A DNA stretch of 64,000 nucleotides, taken from positions 114,065 through 178,064 of the forward strand of contig NW_019775614.1 of the NCBI RefSeq assembly GCF_001039355.2, given 5' to 3'. The position numbers and the translations under genes were made by a program. The notes under the pieces were generated by a model that was not told the origin of the DNA, ran no database searches, and saw only the letters and a list, made by a program, of their open reading frames with translations. Positions 12,367-23,884 of this stretch are shown here, piece after piece. This stretch comes from Lingula anatina (taxonomy: Eukaryota; Brachiopoda; Lingulata; Lingulida; Lingulidae). Each line of letters starts with the position of its first letter. The first letter of the stretch is position 1.

Positions 12367-13585
12367 AACGCGCAAGAACATTTCACTTGCGCTTAAACCA
12401 CTACATTTTTGGACGATTCCCTGAGTTATATATGCTGGAATTTATCTCAATAAAGGAGAAATATTGGATGAGTTCTTTTGTTATATATATATATATATCT
12501 TAGATTTATATTGTTTTTTTTTTTCTTAATTATACCGCAAAAGGACATGGGCCTACAAGTGATATGTTCTTGTGCGTTACAAACAACGCAACGTAAAAAT
12601 AAACATACATACGTACATAAAAACAAACGCACATTATTATTCCATATGGTGACAGAGTTGCGAGACAGTATAATAATAGAATAAATTGCAGTGATTTCAT
12701 TTTATGGAGTTAAATGTTTAATGCATTTTATAAAGGTCAGCGATGTTAAAAAAACTGAATACATTCATCTCTTTGTTAGGTTACAGCACTAGTCTGTTAC
12801 ATAAGTTCTCGGTCTTTTTTATTTATTTATTTTTATTGTATTTGTCACACTTTCGATAAATTCTTTGTTGGTGGTGTGTGAGCTGTTAATGTTAATTGCT
12901 AGTTTTGTTATCATGAATTAAAGATTTTATTTTGAATCATTACTGGTGTTGTTACCTGAAGACTGGCCAAATGAATGATCGATGAGTTTTAAAATGAGAA
13001 ATACCAATTTTATTCTTTAAATTCATAATAATGAATACAGTATTTTCAATTTGGCATTTTAAATGACCAGACTACTAGATATCGTCTCGATACTACGACG
13101 TAGCGGCAACTTCTCGTTTCGTTCCATAATCCGATCAAGGCAGTGGTAAATGGGTGGACTATTCCATTTTTTAGAAATATTTGTGTTTAAAAGTAAAAGG
13201 CCAACTAAATATGAATCACAACTGCTGTTATGTTCATTGATATTCGCAATATAATGCGCATTTGTCGTTTTATTGTCTTTTATAGACCCCCTGCGCTACA
13301 TATTGCTTTGCATCTTATCTAACACACTCTGACGCAACGTTATCTGCGCACTTCCGGTTTTGTTCCATAATCTGGGATTTGAGAACAACTCGAAGTTAAC
13401 CATTATTTTAGCGTTTTTCTCCAATAACAACCCCAATCATATGGATTAAGCTTTACAAAATAGTAAATAAAGCTCTATCGTAGCTACATGCAAAGTATTA
13501 GAGGTTAGTTTACGTTCATTTTTATACACAGACTGTGCAAAGCTGAAAAACGTCAAATATCGTTCCATAATCCGGGGTCGAGGTC

Positions 13586-13932
13586 TACCCAAAAAAATTT
13601 TTTTTAATAAAAAATAATTCTTAATAATTGCCTGCTCAACCATGAATCACATTAAAACAATGCAGTTTGCTTCAACGTTTTATTTCCATACGTTATTGTA
13701 ATAAGACAAAGTTTAAATAAAAACACAAATGCGTTATGCGCTAACATACACTTACGATNTACCCCAAAAAATTTTTTTTAATAAAAAATAATTCTTAATA
13801 ATTGCCTGCTCAACCATGAATCACATTAAAACAATGCAGTTTGCTTCAACGTTTTATTTCCATACGTTATTGTAATAAGACAAAGTTTAAATAAAAACAC
13901 AAATGCGTTATGCGCTAACATACACTTACGAT
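13586..13932. repeat. 173-bp direct duplication around a single N
   Basis: Bases 13586-13758 and 13760-13932 are nearly identical and are separated only by the N at 13759. This pattern suggests an unmerged contig overlap rather than a biological repeat. Confidence 0.85.
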
Positions 13933-14214
13933 TTTTATTAAAACAGGTTATCGAGTGCGCAGTTTTTCTCTCATAAAAAGAACAGCCAATTGTTTGTTTC
14001 CAATTGTAACTTGGAAAACGTGTGCGATGGTTTGATTTACCACGCCGTTTTTAAATTTAAGTTCTTTTCAGAACGCAATTCATCTTTCATTTACTTCGTT
14101 AACTGCGCGACAGCTTAACAGCACAAGGTAACATTTTAGGCAATGTAAGACGAATTCATTCAAAACTTCTGAGAATTTGACATCCTTCAAACTTGCGTAT
14201 TATCAGACGTGCTA

Positions 14215-16208
14215 TTATTTTTCCTCTTCCTCCTCTTCACCTTCCTCGCCTCCTTCATCTTCCTCCTCTTTTCCTCCTTCCTCGTCGCCTCCTTCCTCCT
14301 TCTCTTCCTCACCTTTTCCTTCACCCTCCTCTTCCTCACCATTTCCTTCACCCTCCTCTTCCTCACCATTTCCTTCGCCCTCCTCTTCCTCACCATTTCC
14401 TTCACCCTCCTCTGTTTCCTCAGCGGCCTTTGGACTCTCTGTCGTCGCTTCAATGATTACAATTTTTGGTTTCGTTGTCGTTTTAGGCACCACTTGGATT
14501 GCCACCACTTTGGGTTTACTAACTGGTTTGGCTGCGACTTTAACAGTTGTAACTTTCTTTTTAGGCTTCGGCTTTGGCTTCTCAATGTCAACTGACACCA
14601 CTTTTGGTTTAGATCCCGGTTTGCGTTCAACTTCAACGGCTACAATTTTCGGTTTAGGGATGGGTTTCCGTCTTGGGGGAGGTTTGCGGATTGACGGACG
14701 GCGCTTATGAACAGCTGGTCTTCTCAATCTAAGTCGCCTTCTCCTAAGCCTTTCCGCATACAGACGTCGTCTTCTCTTACGCCTTTCCAAATACTGACGT
14801 CGCCTTTTCTTACGCCTTTCCAAATACTGACGTCGCCTTTTCCAAAAATTTTCATAATGCTGACGTCGCCTTTTCCTAATCCTTTCTAAATACAGACGCC
14901 TTCTCTTAAGCCTTTCCAAACGCCCTTTACTACGCATGGCCCTGCCAGAACCACGTCGCCGATGCCATATATTTCTTGGCCTTGGCCGATGCCTTGGTCT
15001 TTTTCTGATATTCCTTCTCCTGACATAGGGTGATTTAGAACCGAGCCGAATTTGTGTTCTGGTTTTTTTAACTATGGCGTAGATAACCGTTTGGCCGCGA
15101 AACCCTCCACAAGGCAGCAACGATTTTCGGCAACGATAGTTACATCGGAAGTCACTAACTCTCTTAAGTTGACGGAGATGGACGTTGTTTTTCAAACAGC
15201 GGCATATGGTGTTTATTCGCCTTCAAATTAAAAGTGGAATCATCATTAATGGCTTTGAAGTTTGCACAGTGAATCTATCGAACGGAATATTAAAGATACT
15301 AACAATCGGCAAGAATTGATGAAAGGACACAGACATGCAGACATGCTTGTGAATTACACAACGTCAAAAACTGGCAACAGAAATAATATTTGACACACTA
15401 GCTGTATTGAGTCCTCATTTTAGATTAACTGATTTTGTGTAATTCACATCCCAATAACATTTTTGTAGCTTACCTCGATTGGGTCAGTGCTACATATTTA
15501 CTTCCTTTCTTTTTGCAGAAGTCTGTGCAGTCTCCAACTTTGAGTAAACGCCCCATCTTTTCATGACTGGTGAAGGCAGTCGTGCTGGGTTTAGAATAGC
15601 AGCCCGTGTAGCGTCCGCCCTCTGGGCCGGCTACTGGATGTCTCCACCCTGTTCAAGAAACATGTTATTTTAATTTCATTTAAACGTGGTTGATAATGCA
15701 TCATAATTTGATATATCGTTAGAAGTAAACGGAAAGGTTTGCAGGGTTTTCGCCAGAAATAAGAAAAATTAAAGAAATATCTTGTAGCGTTTTGCAGACT
15801 TCTACTAGGCCTACTTACAGATTTCGATTTTTAAAATTCCCAAACCACAAATATCTGTAAATTTACATCTTAATGAAAACGATGGGGTGGTAATTAGCAT
15901 TTTTACCGAGTGGTTATTACAAGCTTTTTTATCTTACCAAAACTTATTGAGCAAAATAAAAATTAAAATTGAACATGCAGAAAACGAATTTATGAAAACT
16001 CCTTTCATTCGCTATTTTGAAAAAAAATCCCCATAGTCTACTGATGAGGGGTGAAACGACAATAGCAATATGTAATGATTGAGAGCATTAAACCTTTGTG
16101 TACTACTTGTGAGACGTTTTTAAAATACGTACTTGCACTGGTAGGCGTGAGATGAAAAGTCAAAAAGCAACAAAAGAAGACAGCTGCGATTTGTGAGAAG
16201 GCCATCAT
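14215..16208 (-). CDS. Secreted WSC-domain protein with basic, Lys-Pro and acidic repeats
   Basis: Three minus-strand exons: 16208-16133, 15648-15474 and 15220-14215, with GT-AG introns and matching phases (418 residues). Exon 1 encodes a signal peptide (MMAFSQIAAVFFCCFLTFHL, cut near PTSA). An earlier in-frame ATG at 16241 is possible, but an acceptor-like tttcag just before the chosen ATG suggests a 5' UTR intron. Exon 2 and the start of exon 3 make a WSC-type carbohydrate-binding domain: GRYTGCYSK, DCTDFCKKKG, TICRCL, FRCNYRC and LPCGG..GQTVIYAI. Next come five 11-residue basic repeats (KRRRQYLERRK-like), five repeats of about 15 residues (KPKVVxVxV..KP) and a Glu-rich tail with four 8-residue units (EEGEGNGE). 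I know no named protein with this order. An extracellular matrix or biomineral role is inference only. Confidence 0.8.
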
Positions 16209-16241
16209 ACCTGAAAAGAGTTCATTTCTAGAGAGCCTCAT

Positions 16242-17791
16242 TTCGAACGTTTACGAACGGTATGAAAGTTTTTCGGCTTAGGTTTGATAATTTTCATTTA
16301 TCATTTTTATGGAATAAGATTATATGACATAAAATAAATCGATTGGAAATTAGGAAAAATACCAAAAAATACCAACCTGATAAATTAAACTTCGGTGCTA
16401 ACTCGAAATCATTGTAAAGGCAATGTGATTTTTGGCCGAAATATCTTTAAATGTTTCGATTCACTTGTTGAAATCACGCAAAATATATATTTTGGTTGCG
16501 TTATTTGACCTAATATGCGACCTGAATTATTCCCGTTTCATTTCGACTTACCTGCTTGTCAAATGGGTAACTCTGGACTTGAATTTTACGTCAAGTTGAT
16601 AGATAGTCTTGAAATAAACAGTGAGAATCTAAAACGTTTACTCCTCTTTTTCAGTGCCAAATTATCCAGGCAGTGCTATTACGGACATTTTGCCCCTGGA
16701 CAGAAGTTGCCTAAGACTGTCGCGGACGCAAAACCGTTACGTCAAGCGCACGTGGTGTCATTCCACGTTATCTGCTTGACGTTTTACGTCACACAGATGA
16801 CGTCATCATGTTTACGTTGCACAACGTTACAACTCCCGTAACATGCCGCTGTAGATTCGATAAATTTGAATAGATCTACGTGTAGATCTATAAATATAAT
16901 AAGAAACGGTTTAAAATCCTGGAAAGACTCAATAACACGCTTACAAAATTTAAAAAAAAAATAAAATATATATATACCCATTGGAGCTCAGATGTCACAA
17001 CCACAAATTTAAAATCGGGGGAAATCTGTAGGCCAAAGGCGTTAAAGGTGTTGACGATTTTCGTGAAGAAACTAGATCTAGGCTTACATAGACCTATGCA
17101 AGGTAAAACACATTGCTTGTTGGAACAAGAAAACTGACTGTCGTGGATTTGTTTTACACTTCATGATACTATCTGTGAGGCTTATTTGATAATATTCCAT
17201 TGATGGCTTTCGATCCTTACATAACATTGTAGGCCTACTTATTACAAAGTTCCAGACTAAATTCCAGTTTAAACTGACACTTAATTGATTAAATAACACT
17301 TGATTATAGCTGTTTTCTTTCTACTTTTTTTTTAAAATTAATTTCTTACTTTGAAATAAATTTCCTGCATTTATCTAGTGTCATTTACTTCCTGCAGTTT
17401 TAGAATGAGTATAGTCACTTATAAGCAGTACATACCAAATAAAAGGAAAACTAATATTTTATATGAATTAAATTTTATAGACTGGTGATGAAATATAAAA
17501 GGAATGAAAATTAAATAACGTCCAAAATCTGTCCTTCTACGAAGAATTTCGTACCAAAAACTCACATTTCAATGATTTTATAATCAAAATTTCTACACAA
17601 CATGTAAAACACACTTGTCATTTTGTACTGAGATAAACATAGATTGTATTTACACCTAAAATGCAATACTTTTGGGTGCACACTGTTCAAAACGAGAACG
17701 TGGGCACTTGTAACAAATTTACATTTCAAATAACAACCATTTGTGAGAAAATCCAGAAGGTAAGGGTGATTTTAATTATCAGTGAGTATAA
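16242..17791. other. Intergenic, nothing recognised
   Basis: Upstream of the WSC gene. The sequence is AT-rich with no convincing exon. The open frame at 16515-16841 has no domain features and no support from splice sites. The promoter of the WSC gene should lie here, but no TATA-like element stands out. Confidence 0.45.
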
Positions 17792-18044
17792 CAGGGGCGG
17801 ATCCAGGGTTATTTGAAGGGGGGTCCAGTTTTTTTTTTTTTTTTTTTTTTTAAGAATGACAGGCTTCTGATGCGAAGCCGATCCTTGGGTGTTTTGGAGG
17901 GCAAACGTTGCCTTTCGGTGCAGTTTAGAACTATGATTCAGCTCTTCAAAATTCTTAAATCAGGAGGGGAATATTTTTCCAGAAACCGAAAGGCGGGGGA
18001 ACAGGATCCCCCCTGACACCCCCCCCCCCCCAAATCAGCCGCTG
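17792..18044 (+). mobile_element. CAGGGGCGGATCC-type small DNA element
   Basis: Begins CAGGGGCGGATCC and ends with a related inverted end (CAGCCGCTG), flanked on both sides by TATAA. The interior holds a T run and a C run. The terminus resembles small non-autonomous elements common in invertebrate genomes. The family assignment is open. Confidence 0.6.
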
Positions 18045-18650
18045 TATAAATTAGCAATTTATACATTTATACATTATACTCTAAGAAGTACTGAAATGGT
18101 TGAAATTCTGATTTTAATGAGAATACTATTTAGCAACTGTTGATGAACAAATCCGGATGGAAAGGACAATTTTAGTTTTCAGTGGGCATTAGTAAGTAAA
18201 TGATACTTCACGAATAGTTAAAATAATTGAAATTCTGAGTAATCAGAGGGGAAAATTAGTTATTTATTTTAAAATATTTTTATTCATTTATTTATTCATT
18301 TATTTATTTATTTGCTTAAAAATTCCTTTATTTTATCTTTTTGTACATATTGCACTAGCCAACACTGTACTAGTACCAGTAGTATAGGTACAACGTAACT
18401 TTTTTTTGACTTGAGAAAATATTTACTCACTCCCTCACTCCTTATGATAACAGCAAAGGTGTATAGGAAAAATAATTATTTTCACTTTTATACCCAAACA
18501 CATAATAAGATATAATAATCTGAATAAATTTCACATCATAAATCAAAAGTCACTTCTGACAAATTACATAACAACAAGTCGCTCAGCGCAGTGCGAACTA
18601 CTCGTATCTTCTTGGCTGGTCATTTGACAACTGGAGGCTGTAAGAACAGG
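18045..18650. other. Intergenic, nothing recognised
   Basis: AT-rich sequence with TTTA runs near 18280-18310. No coding signal. Confidence 0.45.
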
Positions 18651-19636
18651 GCTCGGAATCTCGAAAGGTTCGCTATGTTGCGCACGCGCTATAGCATAGC
18701 TAGCGTGCGCTATTTGCTAGTGCGATTGCACCCACCTGCTATCTCGAAGCCTTAGCAGACGCAACGCAATTATAACCTCAAACTCTTCTAATATTCGATT
18801 GCCGCATGAAGTGAAGACGTCATAACACAATTAGATCTACACAAAATGCAATTTTTTTCACCATGACGCAAATCAAGAGGTTTGTTTTTATTTATAGGAA
18901 TATCATAATTACAAATACTGATATTTGAAGTATTTGACACCAATAAAATGTCAAAAAACAATTCAATAAGCGAAGCTTGGACTGACACAATTACTGACAC
19001 AATGGTGAGTAGTGTTCAGTCTCACAATAATAGACATTGAGGAAGGTCACGGTGCGGCCGAATGCTTTGTTTCTGCTTTTTCATTTTGTGTGGAAAATGA
19101 CACTTTTAAATTTATTATTATTATCAATAGACTACACAGATGAATGAAATTCACCAGAAAATATAAAATGATGTATGAAATGTTTAATTTTGAAATTTTT
19201 CTGCATAATAAAATATGACTTTGGCATTCTTCACGTGAATATTTACCGCAAGTTTTTCTATCAGAGGTACCAGTGATTCAATCAATTAAAAGCTTCCATG
19301 TTTTTGTTATATGTTTTATTATATGCTATTATGACTAGCAACCCAAACTTGCCACCATGTTTAATTACATGAAAGACACATTAAAATGACGAATTTTGCA
19401 TACGCAGAGGCCTTTGCGACTAGTTTGTATCGCCGCAAATAATAGCCTCGAAACTAATGGCGATTTGGACATTAGCGCACGGCCGGGATTTGCGAAGCTT
19501 TCGAGATATGGGATAGCGCACGCTAGCAATGCTAGCGCAGGCGCTCAAAATAGCGATTCTTTCGAGATACGGGATAGCGCACGCTAGCCATGCTAGAGCG
19601 TGTGCGCAACATCGCGAACCTTTCGAGATTCCGAGC
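18651..19636. mobile_element. 986-bp element with long terminal inverted repeats
   Basis: The left end gctcggaatctcgaaaggtt and following bases (about 42 bp) are repeated inverted at the right end (aacctttcgagattccgagc). Subterminal copies of tagcgcacgctagc-like words and of ttcgagatacgggatagcg occur near the right end. There is no transposase-like ORF, so it is non-autonomous. The reading frames at 19396-19714 are composed of these repeats. Confidence 0.8.
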
Positions 19637-20546
19637 CCAGGACTCTGATATGTGTGATGAAGTCGCAGAGCTGGAAATTTCAATCAGCTTCGAAAATTGT
19701 AACAAATTTGTCATGTGAGTAAAAGTTCTTCATGTTTTTTACGAGTTCAAACTACCAGATAGTTTATTGAAATATCATATTATTTTACTCTTCCAGTTTG
19801 TCTGAGTAGTTGACTGTAGTTGAGAAAAGTTGCAGAGTGATATCTCTAAAAAGATTGAAAAGCACGTGCTGCCAATAAAAACACAAATGATATGAAGAAA
19901 GTTATAATAGATAGTTTGCTTTATGGTTCCCACATGCTACATCACTTCAATGCCAGTCAATATACGTAATTGGGTCTCCTGAACACATTTTGTATTTTAA
20001 ACATTCCCATAGTACATGTACTTGATGTATAGGCCTAAGTGTGGACAGATGCCTATACATTACAAACTGATCAGTATAACAGTGCATTTAGTTTTACCAG
20101 TAGGCCTATTTAAAAAAAAAGATTTCCATATTTTCAATTGAAACATAGACGAGAGAGGACTATTTCCACGATACCTTTTTTGTCCATGTTAGCCTTCTAG
20201 ACTCTAAAACTTTGACTGAATTCCTTAGTCTTTACCTTGGAAATGCTTTCCAAAAGTATTGGCCGGATTGTTTCTTGTGATTCTTCTCATAGTGAAACAT
20301 AAAAAAAATTGAATCTTGAATATAAAACCTGTTTAGTCGATTTTTCAAATTTGGTGTTCAGTTAGCCTCAATGTAATTTTTTTTCGACATGAGCACCAGT
20401 TTTTCCATTTTCAGTTAATCTATTTTTTATTCGAATTCGTTTGCTTTCGCGGATTAAATATCGTTTTTTAGATGTTATTTTGATATTTCAGAACTACCAA
20501 CTCTGCGGTGATCCTGCAGAGTGCTCGTCTGACTAAAGCTTTCCTG
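19637..20546. other. Intergenic, nothing recognised
   Basis: AT-rich with no gene-like frame and no clear repeat. Confidence 0.45.
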
Positions 20547-20675
20547 GCCCCCGTTTCACAAAGACTCTTAAATCCGTAGTTGACTAGCTCGAGCTGGCCC
20601 CCGTTTCACAAAAAAACTTAAGTCGGTTTCCCTGACTAAGAGCTTGGTTACCAACGTAATTAAGTCGTTACGTCA

Positions 20676-21155
20676 CTAAGACCGCATTCTCAACGAACTG
20701 AGCCAGGCTTTACAAATCCTGAGAACTAAAAATGGCGGACGTACATGAAATAAAAACCGCCTAATCTTTTAATAGTCTCTCCGCCTCTCACACGCCTCCC
20801 CACACGTCGTCCCTGCGGGGTACAGTAATTAAATCTCGGCTCCGTTCGCCATGCGGGAGCTACCTGAGAAATATTAAGTGCGCATGCTCATCAGTTAAAC
20901 TCGTGGTGAAGAAAGCATGGCGGCTGAAGGCGATCGAAGGAAAAAAGCTCTTCTGTTCTATTATCTTTCAAAACAGAGACGAAAAAGGAATGAATTGGCC
21001 CGTAGAGCAGCAATGAATCGACTGTCTACGGAGATAATATCACCAGAGATATTCACGGAGATATTCATGTTCGGAGCCGAGATTTAATTACCTAATTTAA
21101 TTTAGTTCTCAGGATTTGTAAAGCCTGGCTCAATTCGTTGAGAATGCGGTCTTAG
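20676..21155. mobile_element. 480-bp nested inverted-repeat element
   Basis: Terminal inverted repeats of about 50 bp (ctaagaccgcattctcaacg ... and its complement at 21100-21155) enclose a short frame at 20917-21087. The element is absent from the related copy at 33885-34617, which shows that it inserted as a unit. Confidence 0.8.
20917..21087 (+). pseudogene. 56-residue remnant, possibly Harbinger-type transposase start
   Basis: An ATG frame reading MAAEGDRRKKALLFYYLSKQ followed by RRKRNELARRAAM. The Arg/Leu-rich start resembles N-termini of PIF/Harbinger transposases, and it lies in a long-inverted-repeat element. It ends after 56 codons with no catalytic domain. The family suggestion is inference from composition. 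Confidence 0.35.
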
Positions 21156-21808
21156 CCCCCTTTTTACAAAGAATCTAAAAGGTCGCTTACGTCGTTTTTT
21201 TCTTAGCTGCTAGTCGACGATGTCTAGCCTCCTCGGGAGGAGACTTAAGTCGGCAAGCTCAACTAAAACTCGGTAAATGAGAGCATAAACAACAAAAAAT
21301 TTGGAAAGAACATACCTCCTTCAAGATATTGTGTTATAATATCCTTGAATAGCACTGACATTTATGGAATATTGAAATAAAAAATAAAATGCCACTTTAC
21401 CCAGCCGATCGCGTGTTTGTTTATGTTTTTGACCGCTAGATGTCCGTCAGCAGTGTTCCACGACAAGCTAATGTTTAACTGTTACTTTGAAGTTGAATTG
21501 AAGTAAAACTAATCAATAAAGTTCAAAAACAAACTTTGTTTGTGTTTTGGCTGACTTTTATTGTTGATAAACGATCGTTCTCGGCCGAAAGAGGCCATTA
21601 AACGTTATGTCTTGTGAAACTTTTGAAATTTTAAACCTCCTTTTCTTGAAGAGTTTCTCGTGCGCGTCGACTACGGTAAGCACACCAAGCTACGACTTTA
21701 GATTCTTTGTGAAACACTCCTAGTCGACTGCAGCGTAGTCGACCTAGCTAGGCCATTCAGCTCGAGCTAGTCAACTACGGATTTAAGATTCTTTGTGAAA
21801 CGGGGACC

Positions 21809-22865
21809 AGTCGTTAAATATCCAAGGCAACAACGAGACAATAACGAGCGAGAGAACTAGCGATTGCTTCGTGCAAGAAGTTATAATGATTATAACTCAT
21901 TATAACTTCTTGCTTCGTGAAACGGCACTCATAACTAGCGAGAGGCTAACTACCGATCGCTAACTAACTACTGCTTTGTGAAACCGGCCCCTGCTTCGTG
22001 AAACCGGCCCCTGACCAGTCGTTAAATATCCAAGGTAACAACGAGACAATACAGTAGGACACATACTGTCGAAAAGCGGCCGTACTTCGTCACGTCATGA
22101 TTGTTGATTTGGTACGTCCGCGTGAAGGTATAGTGCCAGAAGGAAGATCCGATGAAAATGCGTACATTGGAAATAAAACTCTATTCCAAAAAATAGACTA
22201 CGAGCTGAGTTTTAATATTTTAGTTACTAAATGAGCATTTATTTATCTATCCAAAAACAACATACTTTCGTCCTTGTGCCGACTTATAATAAAACTATTA
22301 TTCTTTGATTTCAGAGCAACGCAAAATTTTGACGACCTAAAAGTGCTCTGCCTAGGGTGGGACTATATGGCGAGAAATTTGTTTACAAATACAAAATCGG
22401 CTTAAAATTTAATAAACGATTGTACATATATATAGGTTTTGAATTTGTAAGGGAAAATCCTTCACACTCTTTAGTTACAGTGTATCGGTGGAAAATCTGA
22501 ATTGTTGTGTAAAAACCGCGTAAAATCGGTGCAATCCTATACCCTGAAGTCACACACTAAATTCAGTAGTTTATTTGCCATAAAAAAATGCATATTTTAA
22601 GTCAAACTAATTCACACAAACCTATTTCAAATATCGTCGACTGTTCAGCTTTCAAACATGGCCCTTTCACCTTGAACTTGAACAGCTGAGTATGAGCATG
22701 TGACTCACGGAAGTACACGAATGGAAACAGAATTAAGTTTTTATCGTCAATTAGATAGAAGTTTGTCATATAAATGTGACTGTTTTTTGTAATGCTATTG
22801 TAAGATAACACTGGGAATCTCATAAATAAAAAAATTGATAATATTCATTGAATATTCCGTCTCAC
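21809..22865. other. Repeat-rich intergenic
   Basis: Contains further gtgaaaccggcccc-type ends (about 21925-22010), two copies of the word ccagtcgttaaatatccaag (at about 21808 and 22016), and a start (taggacacatactgtc, about 22058) related inverted to 39632-39643. No gene is seen. Confidence 0.5.
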
Positions 22866-22980
22866 TGAGAGAACGCACCTGCTGACCCGTATCGAGAAGA
22901 GATCCCGCCATTTTCGCCATGTTCCAGCTCGGAGAGGGGCGAAAAGTAGAAGTGGCACTATGCATGCTTTCTTGAGTCAT
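22866..22980 (-). CDS. Possible isolated first exon, unidentified
   Basis: A minus-strand ATG frame opens MTQESMHSATSTFRPSPSWN and continues MAKMAGSLLDTGQQVRSL, then meets a good donor (ctca|gtgaga). The amino-acid composition is protein-like rather than repeat-like, and a CpG-richer stretch lies upstream. No partner exon was found to the left and I do not recognise the protein, so it may be a chance frame. Confidence 0.25.
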
Positions 22981-23218
22981 TTCTGTATATTTGTAACTCA
23001 GCTACAGTGAAATCTTACAATATGAGGTGATCGTAGTTGGAGTCGGCGGCCCAACGTCGGCCCACCGGCGACATGCTATCTGTCGAGTTTTTAAATCATA
23101 ATTGTGTAGATGTTCCCTTTTAAAAGTAACTTTCTGGAAAATTATTTTACTCCACATTTGCAAGACCCAAGACCCCTAATTAACAGTAATGGACTGCGTT
23201 TACTAATCACTATGGGTG

Positions 23219-23438
23219 CTTTCCCAGAGATTTAGATCGATCTAAAGATTAAGATTTAGATCGACCTAACTCCCTGCGGGTTCACGCTAAATTGCAGTCA
23301 GCCGAGCGGGCACCATAGTTAATTACCCCCTTACAGCTTTTAGTAGGCGGGACAGACGCTTAAGCCGGCCAAGCTGACAGTAATCTAGTGAGACTCCCCA
23401 CAGGGATAGATCGATCTTAAAAATCTATGGAAATGGGG
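23219..23438 (-). mobile_element. Palindrome-ended MITE, copy 2 (inverted)
   Basis: An inverted copy of the element at 3421-3630, with ends tttagatcgatct and aaaatctatgg. Confidence 0.75.
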
Positions 23439-23884
23439 TGTAAGGTTTTATTTGTTTATCGATATTAACCAATGAACTGCTGTTATTTGCAACCGATGGG
23501 TAGTATAAATAAACAATACGGTTAGGTAACGTTGCACTTGATTGCCAAGTGCCCTGAATATATTACTCTTCTTTGATATATTCATACTAGTCTGAGCTAT
23601 ATAGGTTGTCTATATTTAGATCGCCACACTGCAAGTTGAAATTGCATAGCTTTTTAAAAAAGTTTGGATAAAAATTTGCAACCAGAAACTAGCACAATTT
23701 ACTTCTATTTGGCTGTTTAAAAAAATTATTTGAATTTAGAAGAATACCCTTTACTGTCTGAACTGTGATAGGCAAAATTAGATAAAATTAAGTTGTAACT
23801 AGTTGGCTGTTACTACTGGTATAGGCTAGCTTGATCTATATTTACAAAAACATCATATTACAGTCTACTAGCAGGTTAGGTTAG

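Larger units (their letters stand above)
10487..13585 (+). mobile_element. Degenerate pogo/jerky-like DNA transposon, 3.1 kb
   Basis: The ends are inverted (GACCTCGACCCC at the left; its complement GGGGTCGAGGTC at the right) and each is flanked by TA (10485-10486 and 13586-13587), as expected for the Tc1/mariner/pogo group. The left end carries an extra 21-bp half repeat before GGATTATGGAAC. Inside is a decayed transposase start (11529-11749) and a nested small element (12127-12366). Further copies of the subterminal word gttccataatc occur at about 13116 and 13358. Much of 11220-11310 and 11380-11470 is rich in aggcctat words. Confidence 0.75.
20547..21808. mobile_element. Composite element with GGCCCCCGTTTCAC ends
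   Basis: The outer ends (ggcccccgtttcacaaagac and ctttgtgaaacggggacc) form an inverted pair. The subterminal parts (ccgtagttgactagctcgag and its complement) extend the inverted repeat to about 50 bp. A second internal terminus (ggcccccgtttcacaaaaaa) begins near 20594. From there the sequence matches the 733-bp element at 33885-34617, interrupted by a separate insertion at 20676-21155. Confidence 0.7.

Noticed and set aside
14177-14710. Plus-strand Ser/Pro-rich frame of 177 codons and related Leu/Phe-rich frames
   Set aside because: They are the reverse-strand shadow of the Glu-rich and Lys/Pro repeats of the WSC gene.
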